DNA of 64,000 bases from Enemella dayhoffiae. GTDB lineage: Bacteria; Actinomycetota; Actinomycetes; Propionibacteriales; Propionibacteriaceae. Location: assembly GCF_002250625.1 (NCBI RefSeq), contig NZ_NMVQ01000046.1, positions 90,606 through 154,605 of the forward strand, written 5' to 3'. Positions within the stretch are counted from its first letter, which is position 1, and every line of letters begins with the position of its first letter. Shown here piece after piece: positions 34,100 through 43,701 of this stretch. The position numbers and the translations under genes were made by a program. The notes beneath the pieces are model-generated. The model ran no database searches. It worked only from the letters and a program-made list of their open reading frames with translations, and was not told where the DNA came from.

Positions 34100-34121
34100 G
34101 CTGCTGGTTGTGGTTGCGTCC

Positions 34122-34244
34122 GGTGGTTGCGGCGGAAAGGGCGTCCCGCCCACCTCGCTGGCGGTCTGGGTTGCGCTGCCGCTGGTCTGGTCTCCAGCTC
34201 GGTACGCCCGACCACGCCCCGACGCCCTTTCCGCCTCCACCACC
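34122..34244. repeat. Inverted-repeat element (MITE-like or long hairpin)
   Basis: The arms 34122-34145 and 34221-34244 are 24 bp each and complementary at 22 positions; the shared core is GGCGGAAAGGGCGTC. They bound a 123-bp segment with no coding potential. No target-site duplication is evident. It could be a small nonautonomous element or an RNA hairpin. It lies between the tandem repeats and a decayed HNH fragment. Confidence 0.55.
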
Positions 34245-34319
34245 TCAGCGCCCAACCTCCAGTTTCCACGCTCCACGTTCGACCGTGTCGAGGGAACCCG
34301 CCCTCAGGGGGCGTGACCC

Positions 34320-34560
34320 GCTCAAAATTCTTTCCAACGACCACACCAGGGAATGGCCCGAAGGACCCACCCACCAGACCAACCTCGCGCCGTTCACCCG
34401 CACCCCCGCCGAGCGAAAACCCACGCCGATTCCGGGTCGAGCAGATCAAGAACGGGCTGCTGCACTGGATGACCCCCGCCGGACAACAAGCCTGGACCAG
34501 CTGCCACGGGACGTGGCGAAAACCACCACCCGAACACGTCGTCAACGACCCCACTGAGAC
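34320..34560 (+). pseudogene. 3' fragment of a DUF222/HNH endonuclease-like gene
   Basis: Two overlapping plus-strand frames together read like the tail of an actinobacterial DUF222/HNH protein: one gives D-H-T-R-E-W-P-E-G-P-T-H-Q-T-N-L-A-P-F, the usual HNH segment, and after a frame change near 34415 the other gives F-R-V-E-Q-I-K-N-G-L-L-H-W-M-T-P-A-G-Q-Q. The 5' three quarters are absent. Such genes are often repeated and recombined in actinobacterial genomes. From 34561 to 34781 I see only low-complexity sequence and no gene. Confidence 0.5.
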
Positions 34561-34781
34561 CACGAAGAAGACCCGTGCATCCTGTTCGACGCCGCCCACA
34601 CCGGACGCAAACGACTGCACCGCGACCGCGGACCCACCACCGGCAACTCACCACCCTGAGGACCGTTCCGTGATCGAGCTCCTTTCGACACGCAGGGGCA
34701 TTGCTCCGCATGCCCTGCTACTCAAGGAACGTAGGCGACCCCTCTGCCCGGTTCCGCTGGTCAAGGAAAGGAGCCACGCCC

Positions 34782-35723
34782 TCAGTGGGGGCGGAGGGGG
34801 CCGAGGCCGACCAGGCCGAGGCCGACGGCGGCGGCGCCGACCAGGCCGGCGTTGTCGAGTTCGGCCTGGCGGAGGTCGATCGAGGGGACGAACAGGGTCC
34901 CCGAGAAGTCGGCCAGGTGTTTCCGCAGCGGCGCGAACACCACCTCGCCCGCGTTGGCCACCCCGCCACCGATCACGAACACCCGAACGTCGAGCTCGGC
35001 CGACAGTGCCGCGATCCCGGCGGCCAGCGCCCGCATCCCGCGGTCGATCGCGGCCCGTGCGGTCTCGTCGCCAGCGCGCGCGTCGTCGGCCAGGGCGCGG
35101 GCGTCCTCACCCTCCCAGCCGAGCTCACGGGCGTACGCCACCATCGCCGGGCCCCTGGCGTACATCTCCACACAACCGCGCGAGCCGCAGTCGCAGGCCG
35201 TCCCCAGGAAGTTCACCGACGTGTGCCCGACGTGCACCGCGTTGCCGAAGTCGCCATAGAACAACCGTCCGCCCAGCACGGCGCCACCGCCCACCCCGGT
35301 CGAGACGATCATCCCGACCATCGAGTCGGCCCCGCGTCCGGCACCCAACCAGTGCTCACCCAGCGCGATGCAGTGACCGTCACCGGCCAGACCGACCCGG
35401 ACCCGTCGCCCGGTCACCTCGGCGACCACTGCCTCCACCCGGGCCGACACCGGAAAGTCCCGCCAGCCCGGCACGTTGATCGGCGAGATGGTGCCCTTCG
35501 GCTCGTTGATCGGCCCGGCCGACCCGATCCCGACCAGCACCTCGTCTCCCGGGTCCCAGCCGGCGAGCAGTTCCGGCAGCCCATCGGCCACCGGCGCGAA
35601 CAGCTCCTCGGCATCTCCGCCCGGCACCGTCGGCCGGCGTACCTCCCGCACGATCGTCCCCTGCTCGTCGACGATCGCCATCGCAATCTTCGTGCCGCCG
35701 ATGTCGAGCGCCACCACCTGCAT
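34782..35723 (-). CDS. ROK family sugar kinase (glucokinase-like)
   Basis: A 313-residue cytoplasmic kinase. The N-terminal phosphate loop D-I-G-G-T-K near residue 7, the catalytic Asp in A-G-D-G-H-C near 115, and the ROK zinc site [10 protein letters not shown] near 173 are intact; E-x-G-H is replaced by V-H-V-G-H-T-S. The ATG at 35723 has GGAGGA 7 nt upstream; the longer open frame runs through rpsO and is rejected. Glucose is the likely substrate, but N-acetyl sugar kinases share the signature. Divergent from rpsO. Confidence 0.88.
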   Translation of the reverse strand: MQVVALDIGGTKIAMAIVDEQGTIVREVRRPTVPGGDAEELFAPVADGLPELLAGWDPGDEVLVGIGSAGPINEPKGTISPINVPGWRDFPVSARVEAVVAEVTGRRVRVGLAGDGHCIALGEHWLGAGRGADSMVGMIVSTGVGGGAVLGGRLFYGDFGNAVHVGHTSVNFLGTACDCGSRGCVEMYARGPAMVAYARELGWEGEDARALADDARAGDETARAAIDRGMRALAAGIAALSAELDVRVFVIGGGVANAGEVVFAPLRKHLADFSGTLFVPSIDLRQAELDNAGLVGAAAVGLGLVGLGPLRPH

Positions 35724-35864
35724 CGGGTCCTCCTCCGTTTTGGGGGCCAACGTCCTCCGCTGGTACGCTACTACGGTTGCCGTCACGACGGCCGCGGACC
35801 CACAAGAGCTTCCCACCCACCGACCGGGAGGCGCCGCGCAACGGGAAACCGGAAGGAGAGCGTC

Positions 35865-36128
35865 ATGGACGCCGACACCAAGAAGAAGACCATCGAAGAG
35901 TACGCCACGACCCCCGGCGACACCGGCTCTCCGGATGTGCAGATCGCGCTGCTCACCAAGCGGATCGCGCACCTCACCGAGCACCTCAAGGAGCACAAGG
36001 GTGACCACCACTCCCGTCGTGGCCTGATGCTGATGGTCGGTCAGCGCCGCCGGCTGCTCAACTACGTCGCCAAGCAGGACGTCGAGCACTACCGCGAGCT
36101 GATCAAGCGCCTCGGTCTGCGCCGCTGA
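35865..36128 (+). CDS. rpsO: 30S ribosomal protein S15
   Basis: An 87-residue primary 16S rRNA-binding protein. The highly conserved [12 protein letters not shown] near residue 20 and H-H-S-R-R-G-L-M near 48 identify it. GGAAGGAG lies 7 nt before the ATG. The 141-bp leader has a TACGCT -10 candidate near 35764 and a 6-bp hairpin (GCCGTC 35779-35784 with GACGGC 35787-35792) that might belong to autogenous control. pnp, the usual downstream neighbour of rpsO, is 2.4 kb away here. Confidence 0.97.
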   Translation: MDADTKKKTIEEYATTPGDTGSPDVQIALLTKRIAHLTEHLKEHKGDHHSRRGLMLMVGQRRRLLNYVAKQDVEHYRELIKRLGLRR

Positions 36129-36140
36129 TCAACCCCCACA

Positions 36141-36182
36141 CGCAACGAACGCCGTCACCGCAAGGTGGCGGCGTTCGTTGCG
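36141..36182. terminator. 19-bp hairpin after rpsO
   Basis: CGCAACGAACGCCG (36141-36154) pairs perfectly with CGGCGTTCGTTGCG (36169-36182), and the inside continues as TCACC/GGTGG around a GCAA tetraloop. It starts 12 nt after the rpsO stop and 10 bp before the end of the convergent frameshifted gene, so it may serve both. No T-run on the plus strand. Confidence 0.7.
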
Positions 36183-36191
36183 TTCCGGGGA

Positions 36192-37021
36192 TCACCAACC
36201 GCAGTGCACGTGCGTGTCGTGGACGGGATAGCCCGGGCCGAGGTTCTCGGTCGCACCGGCCTCGCGGCAGGCGCTGAGCACCGCCTGGTGCGCCGCACCC
36301 GAGCCCACCCCGACGCCGTTGATCTGGTCGACGTCGAACGCGGTCCCGCGATAGTGCCGGGAGGTGGCGCTGTGGTCGGCGCCGGCGATCGCGGTGACCC
36401 GGATCCGGTACCCCTTGTTGGCCACCGCCAGCATCCCGCGCAGCATCCGCTCGTCCAGCTCCTGCGGATGCTGGCCGGGGTCGCCCCGGGTTCGCTCTTC
36501 AACCCGAGCAGCTCCAGCGCCATCGACTTGTGCTTGTCGTAGTAGACCTCGTAACGCTTCGCCGGTCGCTGCACCTTGGCCGCGGCCTGCCACATCGGCA
36601 TCGAGTCCCAGCCCTTGATGTCGAGCAGTCCCGGCAGGTGCCCGGCCCTGGTGGTGACCCCCTTGTAGAAGGTGCGGGCGGCCCACGCCGGGTCGTTGGT
36701 CTGGTCCACGGTGCCGTAGTAGGCCCCGTCGCGATAGACCGAACGCTGCTGGAACAGCCCAGAGTCACCCTCGCTGTTCGGCTTTCGGGTGGCCGTGTTC
36801 GCGCCGAGGGTCGACTCCTGCCTGGCGGTCATCAGCGCGATGCCGATCGCCCGGTCCGGCAGGTTCAGCTCGCGTCCGACCGCGATGATCACCCGGGCGT
36901 TCTCGCGCTGGGTGCTGTTGAGGCTGGCGGCCGACACCGCACTGGCGACGACGGGGGCACTGACCGCGGCCACCGCGGTGACGGCGACGGCGCCGATGGC
37001 TGCTGATCTGATGGTGAACAC
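36192..37021 (-). pseudogene. Secreted lysozyme-like/M15 peptidase-like protein, frameshifted
   Basis: A signal-peptide gene read in two frames. Frame A starts at GTG 37021 (AAGGG 6 nt upstream), with an export signal ending A-S-A-V-S-A, then a lytic-enzyme-like region (R-E-N-A-R-V-I-I-A-V-G, S-G-L-F-Q-Q-R-S). Near 36450-36470 the sense moves by one base into frame B, which carries H-Y-R-G-T-A-F-D-V and a final H-D-T-H-V-H-C-G-W, resembling the zinc motifs of D-Ala-D-Ala/M15 peptidases. Without the shift the protein would be about 276 residues. A lost base is the simplest cause; a sequencing error or programmed shift is possible, though no slippery heptamer is obvious. Confidence 0.65.
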
Positions 37022-37088
37022 CGGTGACCCTTCGCAGAGGTTTGGTTCGTGATCCCGTTGAGCGGCAGACCCGGCACACTGGTCACCC

Positions 37089-38129
37089 GTGAACACCAGC
37101 AGCAGTGACCAGCCGACCGACGAACCCGTGGTGGCGTTCGGCGCGCTGGGTGGCACCATCTCGATGACCGGTGGGTCGGGGCCGGGGATCAGCCCGCGGC
37201 TGGGCGCCGACGACCTGGTCGGCAGCCTGGCCAGGGCCGCCGGGGTCGGCGTACGCCCAGCCACGCTGCAGCGCGTCGGGTCCTCCTCGCTCACCCCGAC
37301 CCACCTGCTCGACGCCCTGGGCTGGGCCGAGCAGCAGGTGGACGACGGTGCGGTCGGCGCGGTCATCTCCCAGGGCACCGACACCCTGGAGGAGACGGCG
37401 TACTTCTGGGACCTGCTCTGGGACCGACCGCAACCGTTCCTGGTCACCGCCGCGATGCGGGGTCCGGAGCAGCCAGGTGCCGACGGCCCCGCCAACGTGC
37501 TCGCCGCCCTCACGGTGGCCGCCGACCCCCGGGCCCGCGACCGCGGGGTGCTGACCGTGCTCGACGACCAGGTGCACCGGGCCCGCTGGGTGCGCAAGGC
37601 GCACACCTCGCTCACCGGAGCGTTCGAGTCCACCGGCGTCGGGCCGGTTGCCGTGCTGGCCGAGGGGACGGCGCACTGGCTGACCGTGCCGCGGCGCCAA
37701 CCGCCTCTCGGCCTGGACCGGGTCCGGCCGCCCAACGCCGCGGAGGAGTGGCCGTGGGTGCCGCTGATCGGCTCCCACCTCGACGACACCGGACGCCTGG
37801 CCCGTGCCGCCGCCGAGGCAGGGGCCGCGGCCCTGGTCATCGCCGGTACCGGCGCCGGTCACGTCAGCGAGGCCGCCGCCGACGCGCTGGGCACGCTGGC
37901 CGAGCGCATCCCGGTCGTGCTCGCCTCGCGTACCCTCGCCGGTCCGGTGTTCGAACGCACCTACGGCTATCCCGGGGCCGAGATCGACCTGATCGGCCGC
38001 GGCCTCATCGCGGCCGGCTGGCTGGCGCCGCTTAAGGTACGCCTGCTGGTGCAGCTGCTGCTGGCCGGCGGCGCCGACCGCGCTGGCATGGCCGCCGAGG
38101 TGGCGCGGCGCGGTAGCCTGCCCGCGTGA
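37089..38129 (+). CDS. L-asparaginase type I-like
   Basis: A 346-residue cytoplasmic amidohydrolase that converts asparagine to aspartate and ammonia. The N-terminal catalytic Thr is in L-G-G-T-I-S-M near residue 21, and the second motif is S-Q-G-T-D-T-L-E-E-T near 97-106, with Ser in place of the usual His before G-T-D-T. The C-terminal domain ends normally. No signal peptide. Its stop overlaps the GTG of a 54-codon membrane-protein gene. Confidence 0.9.
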   Translation: MNTSSSDQPTDEPVVAFGALGGTISMTGGSGPGISPRLGADDLVGSLARAAGVGVRPATLQRVGSSSLTPTHLLDALGWAEQQVDDGAVGAVISQGTDTLEETAYFWDLLWDRPQPFLVTAAMRGPEQPGADGPANVLAALTVAADPRARDRGVLTVLDDQVHRARWVRKAHTSLTGAFESTGVGPVAVLAEGTAHWLTVPRRQPPLGLDRVRPPNAAEEWPWVPLIGSHLDDTGRLARAAAEAGAAALVIAGTGAGHVSEAAADALGTLAERIPVVLASRTLAGPVFERTYGYPGAEIDLIGRGLIAAGWLAPLKVRLLVQLLLAGGADRAGMAAEVARRGSLPA

Positions 38130-38290
38130 GTGAGCGCACCCCTGAGCCGGGGCCGGAGGGCGACGGGAAAGAGTTCAAGGTCCTCGACTTCGGCCGGATC
38201 CTGCGCTACATGCTGATCGCGCTGGGCGGGATGCTGCTGGTCGCCCTGATCCTGCTGGCGATCGCCTATGGGCTGGGGCGGTTCGGCTGA
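38126..38290 (+). CDS. 54-residue single-pass membrane protein
   Basis: A short gene: GTG at 38126 overlaps the asparaginase stop (GTGA), and TAGCCT (38114-38119) lies 6 nt upstream, so it can be made by coupling or from a leaderless mRNA. The protein has a charged N-terminal half (about residues 1-27, many Glu/Lys) and one hydrophobic helix at about 29-50 rich in Leu/Ala/Gly, ending G-R-F-G. The frame and codon use match neighbours. Function unknown; a modulator of a membrane complex is typical for such proteins. Confidence 0.65.
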   Translation: MSERTPEPGPEGDGKEFKVLDFGRILRYMLIALGGMLLVALILLAIAYGLGRFG

Positions 38291-38558
38291 GTTCCCGTTT
38301 CGGCGCGCAGAAGGCCGATTCGAGCCTCGGCGGACCGGTCCGGTAGCCTGAGGCGTACAACCGAAGAATTGTGAATCAAGATCAACCAGATCGCGCTCGC
38401 CCGGCCGTGTCCGGGAGTCCTCGGTCCTCGGTAGTGGTCTTCGGGAGGCTTCGACAGGCTCAGCCATCGTACGCCGACCCGCGGACCTCGATCGAAGACC
38501 GGCCTCCATCCAACGGGTCGCCCGTGTGTGGTTGCGATCGCACACGAAAGGAGTCCCT
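38291..38558 (+). promoter_or_regulatory. pnp: pnp leader with promoter candidate and hairpins
   Basis: TAGCCT at 38344-38349 is a -10 candidate giving a leader of about 200 nt. The leader holds the inverted repeat GGTCTTCG (38436-38443)/CGAAGACC (38493-38500), a copy of the dispersed repeat GGCTTCGACAGGCTCAGCC (38447-38465) inside it, and a short hairpin CGTGTG/CACACG just before the RBS AAAGGAG (38547-38553). In enterobacteria a leader stem cut by RNase III mediates PNPase autocontrol; an analogous role here is inference. Confidence 0.4.
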
Positions 38559-40793
38559 GTGGAGGGACCTGACCTCAAGTTCACCGAGGCCATCATCGAC
38601 AACGGCAAGCACGGCAAGCACGTCGTGCGCTTCGAGTCGGGCCTGCTGGCCCGCCAGGCCGCCGGCTCCGCCGCGGTCTATCTGGACGGCGACACCATGC
38701 TGCTGTCCGCCACCACCGCGCAGAAGACCCCGCGCGACGCCATCGACTTCTTCCCGCTGACCGTCGACGTCGAGGAGCGGATGTATGCCGCCGGCCGCAT
38801 CCCCGGCTCCTTCTTCCGTCGCGAAGGCCGCCCCTCGGAGGGCGCGATCCTGACCTGCCGGCTGATCGACCGCCCGCTGCGCCCGTCCTTCGTCAAGGGT
38901 CTGCGCAACGAGGTCCAGGTCGTCGTCACCGTGATGGCGCTGAATCCGAACGTGCTCTATGACGTGGTCGCGATCAACGCCGCCTCGCTGTCCACCCAGC
39001 TCGCCGGCCTGCCGTTCTCCGGCCCGATCGGCGGCGTACGCATCGCGCTGATCGACGACCAGTGGGTCGCCTTCCCGACCGTCGAGCAGCTCGAGGACGC
39101 CACCTTCGACATGGTCGTGGCCGGCCGCGTGCTCTCCGACGGCGACGTCGCGATCATGATGGTCGAGGCCGAGTCGACCGACCAGACCTGGAACCTGGTC
39201 AAGTCCGGCCGGACCGCGCCGACCGAGGACGTCGTCGGCAAGGGTCTGGAGGCCGCCAAGCCGTTCATCAAGGCGCTCTGCGACGCCCAGGTCGAGCTGG
39301 CCGCCCAGTTCCCCAAGGACACCGCGGACTTCCCGGTGTTCAAGGACTATCAGGACGACGTGTACGCCGCGGTCGAGGCCGAGGCGGGCGAGCGGGTCAA
39401 GCAGGCCATGCAGATCGCCGGCAAGGAGGAGCGCAACGAGGCCACCCACGGCATCCGCCAGGAGGTCACCGCCAAGCTCGCCGAGCAGTTCGAGGGCCGC
39501 GAGAAGGAGATCTCCGGTGCCCTCAAGGCGCTGACCAAGAAGGTCGTCCGGCACCGCACCCTGACCGACAAGGTCCGCATCGACGGCCGCGGGGTCGCCG
39601 ACATCCGCACCCTGTCCGCAGAGGTCGGCGTGATCCCGCGCGTGCACGGCTCCGCCCTGTTCCAGCGCGGCGAGACCCAGATCCTGGGCATCACCACGCT
39701 GAACATGCTGGGCCTGGAGCAGAAGCTCGACACCCTGGCGCCGGAGGACTCCAAGCGCTACATGCACCACTACAACTTCCCGCCCTATTCGACCGGTGAG
39801 ACCGGCCGGGTCGGGTCGCCGAAGCGGCGCGAGATCGGCCACGGTGCGCTCGCCGAGCGCGCCCTGCTGCCGGTGCTGCCCGATCGCGAGGAGTTCCCGT
39901 ACGCCATCCGTCAGGTGTCCGAGGCGCTCGGCTCCAACGGCTCCACCTCGATGGGTTCGGTCTGCGCCTCCACCCTGGCGCTGCTGAACGCCGGCGTACC
40001 GCTGAAGGCGCCTGTCGCCGGCATCGCGATGGGTCTGATGAGCGAGCAGATCGACGGCAAGACCCACTATGTCGCGCTGACCGACATCCTCGGTGACGAG
40101 GACGCCCTCGGTGACATGGACTTCAAGGTCGCCGGCACCAAGGACTTCGTGACCGCACTGCAGCTGGACACCAAGCTCGACGGCATCCCTGCCGAGGAAC
40201 TGGCCAAGGCGCTGCTGCAGGCCCGCGAGGCCCGGCACACGATCCTCGAGGTGATGAACGAGGCGATCGATCGCCCCGACGAGATGAGCGAATATGCCCC
40301 GCGCATCATCACCGTGAAGATCCCGGTCGACAAGATCGGTGAGGTGATCGGCCCCAAGGGGAAGATGATCAACCAGATCCAGGACGACACCGGCGCCGAG
40401 ATCACCATCAACGACGACGGCACCATCTATATCGGTGCGGTCGACGGGACCTCCGCCGAGGCCGCCCGGTCGACGATCAACGCGATCGCCAACCCGACCA
40501 TGCCCGAGAAGGGTGAGCGCTACCTCGGCACCGTGGTGAAGCTGACCAACTTCGGCGCGTTCGTGTCGCTGCTGCCCGGCAAGGACGGCCTGCTGCACAT
40601 CTCGAAGCTGCGTCCGCTGGCCGGTGGCAAGCGCGTCGAGTCGGTCGAGGACGTGCTGTCGGTGGGGCAGAAGCTGCAGGTGGAGATCTCCGAGATCGAC
40701 GACCGCGGCAAGCTGTCGCTGATCCCGGTGGTCGAGGAGTCCGAGGACTCCGGCGACACCTCCGGTGCCGAGTCCGCGGGCACCGAGGCCTGA
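38559..40793 (+). CDS. pnp: Polyribonucleotide nucleotidyltransferase (PNPase)
   Basis: A 744-residue phosphorolytic 3'-5' exoribonuclease that degrades mRNA and can add tails. Two RNase PH cores (about residues 15-230 and 320-545) flank a helical linker; the second core has the phosphate site [11 protein letters not shown] domain (V-I-G-P-K-G-K-M-I near 607) and an S1 domain (G-A-F-V-S-L-L-P near 672) follow. The GTG start is fixed by AAAGGAG 5 nt upstream. The C-terminus is acidic and Ser-rich. The next gene (M16 peptidase) starts 2 nt after the stop, as in Streptomyces and mycobacteria. Confidence 0.97.
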   Translation: MEGPDLKFTEAIIDNGKHGKHVVRFESGLLARQAAGSAAVYLDGDTMLLSATTAQKTPRDAIDFFPLTVDVEERMYAAGRIPGSFFRREGRPSEGAILTCRLIDRPLRPSFVKGLRNEVQVVVTVMALNPNVLYDVVAINAASLSTQLAGLPFSGPIGGVRIALIDDQWVAFPTVEQLEDATFDMVVAGRVLSDGDVAIMMVEAESTDQTWNLVKSGRTAPTEDVVGKGLEAAKPFIKALCDAQVELAAQFPKDTADFPVFKDYQDDVYAAVEAEAGERVKQAMQIAGKEERNEATHGIRQEVTAKLAEQFEGREKEISGALKALTKKVVRHRTLTDKVRIDGRGVADIRTLSAEVGVIPRVHGSALFQRGETQILGITTLNMLGLEQKLDTLAPEDSKRYMHHYNFPPYSTGETGRVGSPKRREIGHGALAERALLPVLPDREEFPYAIRQVSEALGSNGSTSMGSVCASTLALLNAGVPLKAPVAGIAMGLMSEQIDGKTHYVALTDILGDEDALGDMDFKVAGTKDFVTALQLDTKLDGIPAEELAKALLQAREARHTILEVMNEAIDRPDEMSEYAPRIITVKIPVDKIGEVIGPKGKMINQIQDDTGAEITINDDGTIYIGAVDGTSAEAARSTINAIANPTMPEKGERYLGTVVKLTNFGAFVSLLPGKDGLLHISKLRPLAGGKRVESVEDVLSVGQKLQVEISEIDDRGKLSLIPVVEESEDSGDTSGAESAGTEA

Positions 40794-40795
40794 GT

Positions 40796-42130
40796 TTGGC
40801 CAGTCCGACCAGCGTTTCCGCCCGGCAGTACCTCGGCGGCGAAAGCCGCCGCACGGTGCTGCCGGGCGGTCTGCGTGTGGTCACCGAACACATGCCGGGG
40901 CTGCACAGCTTCAGCATCGGCTGCTTCGTCGGCACCGGGTCGCGCAACGAGTCACCCCACCTGCACGGGGTGTCACACTTCCTCGAGCACGTGCTGTTCA
41001 AGGGCACCCGCCGCCGCGGACCGGAGGAGATCTCCCGGGCCATCGAGGAGTTGGGCGGGGACCTGAACGCCTACACCGGCAAGGAGCTCACCTGCTTCCA
41101 CGCCAAGGTGCTGGCCGACCACGCCGACGTCGCCGTCGAGGTGCTGACCGACATGCTCTCCCGCTCGCTGCTGCGGGAGGCCGACGTGGACGCCGAACGT
41201 GCCGTGATCATCGACGAGATCGCGATGCACCACGACGACCCCGCCGAGGCAGCTTCTGAACTCGTCTCCGCACGCCTGTTCGCCGGGTCGTCCCTGGAAC
41301 GCAGCGTGATCGGCTCCGAGCAGTCGATCGGAGCGCTCAGCCGCGACCAGATCCACGGGTTCTGGCGTCGGCACTATCGCGGCCCGCGGATCGTGGTGGC
41401 CGCGGCCGGGATGGTCGACCACGATCGCCTGGTGCAGCAGTTGCTGCCCTTCGACGAGCAGCTCGCCGGCAGCCGCGACACCGCTCGGTCCCGCCCGAGC
41501 CGGGTGAAGTATCAGCCCGGGTCGGTGCTGGTCCGCAGCCGCCCGCTGGAGCACACCCAGGCCGTGCTCGGTTTCCCCAGCCCCGGGGTGTTCACCGACG
41601 GGGTGGGCAGCGCGATCGACGAGCGGCGCTATCCGCTCAACCTGCTGGCGACCGTGCTCGGCGGCGGGATGAGTTCCCGGTTGTTCGTCGAGGTCCGCGA
41701 GCGGCGCGGGCTGGCGTACGCGATCGACGCGGGGGAGGGGGCGTACGCCGACGCCGGCGGCTTCACCATCGAGTGGGGCAGCCTGCCGGACCGGGTCGCC
41801 GACATCACCGCGGTGGTCCGCGGAGCGCTCACCGAGGTCGTCGAGAACGGCATCACCGAGGAGGAGCTCGCCCGCGCCCAGGGCCAGTTGCGCGGGCAGA
41901 CGGCGCTGGCGTACGAGACCCCGGGCGCCCGGATGAACCGGCTCGGCACCGCCGAACTGGCAGGGGACACCCGGACGGTCACCGAGGTGCTCGAGCACTA
42001 TCAGCAGGTCACCGTCGAGCAGGTCGCCGCGGTCGCCGCCGAGGTGTTGACGGTGCCGCCGGTGCTCGGCGTGGTCGGCGGCCGGGTGAACCGGTCGCGG
42101 CTGAGCGGCTTGGTCGAACGCTGGATCTGA
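40796..42130 (+). CDS. M16 family zinc peptidase
   Basis: A 444-residue processing-peptidase-like metalloprotease. The inverted zinc motif H-F-L-E-H (near residues 60-64) with the downstream Glu in the A-x-x-x-x-x-x-E helix is intact, and the second half has the usual inactive M16C domain. The start is TTG at 40796, 2 nt after the pnp stop; no better start exists before the conserved N-terminus. Co-transcription with pnp is a conserved actinobacterial arrangement. The substrate is unknown. Confidence 0.9.
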   Translation: MASPTSVSARQYLGGESRRTVLPGGLRVVTEHMPGLHSFSIGCFVGTGSRNESPHLHGVSHFLEHVLFKGTRRRGPEEISRAIEELGGDLNAYTGKELTCFHAKVLADHADVAVEVLTDMLSRSLLREADVDAERAVIIDEIAMHHDDPAEAASELVSARLFAGSSLERSVIGSEQSIGALSRDQIHGFWRRHYRGPRIVVAAAGMVDHDRLVQQLLPFDEQLAGSRDTARSRPSRVKYQPGSVLVRSRPLEHTQAVLGFPSPGVFTDGVGSAIDERRYPLNLLATVLGGGMSSRLFVEVRERRGLAYAIDAGEGAYADAGGFTIEWGSLPDRVADITAVVRGALTEVVENGITEEELARAQGQLRGQTALAYETPGARMNRLGTAELAGDTRTVTEVLEHYQQVTVEQVAAVAAEVLTVPPVLGVVGGRVNRSRLSGLVERWI

Positions 42131-42134
42131 CCGG

Positions 42135-43620
42135 TCAGCCGCGGGTGCCGTTGACCGGATGCCAGGTGATCGTGCCGCCCTGGAACCGCTGCGAGCAACC
42201 GCCACCACCGCAGGACTCGCCGGCTGCCGGATAGCCGAAGCGGCCGTTCTCGATCCCGTTGGCGTCCCAATAGATGCCGATCGCTCCCCACACCGGTTGT
42301 GCGCCGGTGCCCGGCGACCAATAGATCCGGCCGCCCTCGAACTGCTGCCAGCACCCGCCGTCGCGTAGCCCGCACAGTTCGTCGGTACGCGGGAAGCCGA
42401 GCTGGCCGCCCTCCCAGCCGACCGAGCCGTAACGGTCGCGGATGGCGCCGCGGATGAAGTGCGCCCCGGTGTTGGGCGCCCAATAGACGCTGCCGCCCTG
42501 GAACCCCTGCCAGCAGCCGCCGTCCTTCAGCCCGCAGTTCTCGTCGGTCGTCGGATAGCCAAGCACGCCGTTCTCCCAGCCCAGCTGTTCCCAGCGTTGC
42601 TGAATCAGCCCGCGGGTGAAGAAGGCGCCCGTCTTCGGCGACCAGTGGATCTTGCCGCCGGCGAACGGCTGCCAGCAGCCGCCGTCCTTCAGCCCGCACC
42701 CCTCAGGCGCCAGCGGCTGACCGAGGAAGCCGTTCAGCCCGCCCAGCGCATTCCACTTGGCGGCGATGGCGCCGACCACCGGGAAGTTCGGGGCGGCGTT
42801 GGTGAGCAGGCGGAGCCCCCGACCCTCGACCCAGTTCAGGTTGGTCACATAGGTGGTGCCGCCGGCGCTGGTACCGCCGCTGGTCACCAATCCGACAGCG
42901 CGACTGCCGGCCATCACCGGGGCACCCGAGTCGCCCACCATGGTCTGGATGTCCATCGCGAAGCCCTCGACCCACTGCACGCCCTGGCCGTTGCCGCCGG
43001 CCTGAACGCGGCGTACAACAGGTCGCTGAACCTGCCGAGCGCGTGCCGGCGGAGCACCACCTGGTTGAAGTGCGCGACGTACCACTCGGCCAGGCCGCGC
43101 GCGGAGACGAAGATCTGGTCGGAGAAGAACTCGGTCATCGCCTCCAGCAGGTAGCGCCTGCCGAACACCTGACGCAGCACCACCGCCCGGACCAGGTGGT
43201 GGGACAGCTTGAACGCCTGGAAATTGGTCTGGCTGTGCCCGGTGTAGCTGACGATGTCGGCGGGGTTCTCCTTCGTCGTGCCGGGGTAGTACTTCTCGAC
43301 CAGGCCGTTGGCCACCGAGTCGACGATGTTGCCGGGGTTCAGTTGCTGGTTCAGCCAGTTGTCGATCCCCGCTTGCTCGATCTCGCGCACGATGTCGATG
43401 GTCGGGGTCAGGGTGGCGCGGCGGGCCAGGTGCCACGCGTCGCTGGTGACTCGCGGCAAGCCCGCGGTCAGGTCGGCGCGCGGTGCCGCCGGTCGCGGGG
43501 GTTCGCTCGGCGCAGGTGTCGGCGCCGCCTCCGCGTGATTCCCCCGGACGCCACGGCAGCTGCCGCGGCCCCCAGCGCCAGACCCCCCAATACCCGGCGA
43601 CCCATCGTCGCATCGCCCAT
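42135..43620 (-). pseudogene. Broken chimera: DUF1800 5' part joined to trypsin-LGFP 3' part
   Basis: Three frames are needed. From ATG 43620 (AAGGAGG upstream) a twin-arginine-like signal (G-R-R-V-L-G-G-L-A-L-G) runs to a five-G run near 43535, where one base appears lost. The next frame carries about 150 residues of a DUF1800 protein (W-H-L-A-R-R to L-G-R-F-S-D-L-L-Y-A-A-F) and stops being DUF1800 near 43005. A third frame then gives the end of a chymotrypsin-like protease (V-G-D-S-G-A-P-V with the catalytic Ser) and about four LGFP wall-binding repeats to the stop at 42135. The His and Asp of the protease and two thirds of DUF1800 are missing, so a deletion probably fused two secreted-protein genes out of frame. 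Confidence 0.75.
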
Positions 43621-43701
43621 GGTGGGCCTCCTTCAGTCCGCGGAACGTAGCGTCGGGTTCTCGGGCTGGGTCAATGTTCGGTGAGTGGCCAGATCTGGGT
43701 C

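Noticed and set aside
33887..35479. 530-codon plus-strand frame spanning the repeat region and the ROK gene.
   Set aside because: The first part mixes repeat DNA and an HNH remnant, the second part is antisense to the ROK kinase; no coherent protein.
35724..35864. Possible S15 autoregulatory leader (pseudoknot) before rpsO.
   Set aside because: Only a short 6-bp hairpin was found; no convincing pseudoknot could be drawn by eye.
36440..36480. Programmed -1 frameshift in the secreted lytic/M15 gene.
   Set aside because: No X-XXY-YYZ slippery heptamer or downstream stem is evident; a lost base is simpler.
37967..38617. Minus-strand frames starting or passing through M-A-E-P-V-E-A near 38460.
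   Set aside because: These residues come from the dispersed repeat and the frame is antisense to asparaginase and the 54-residue gene.
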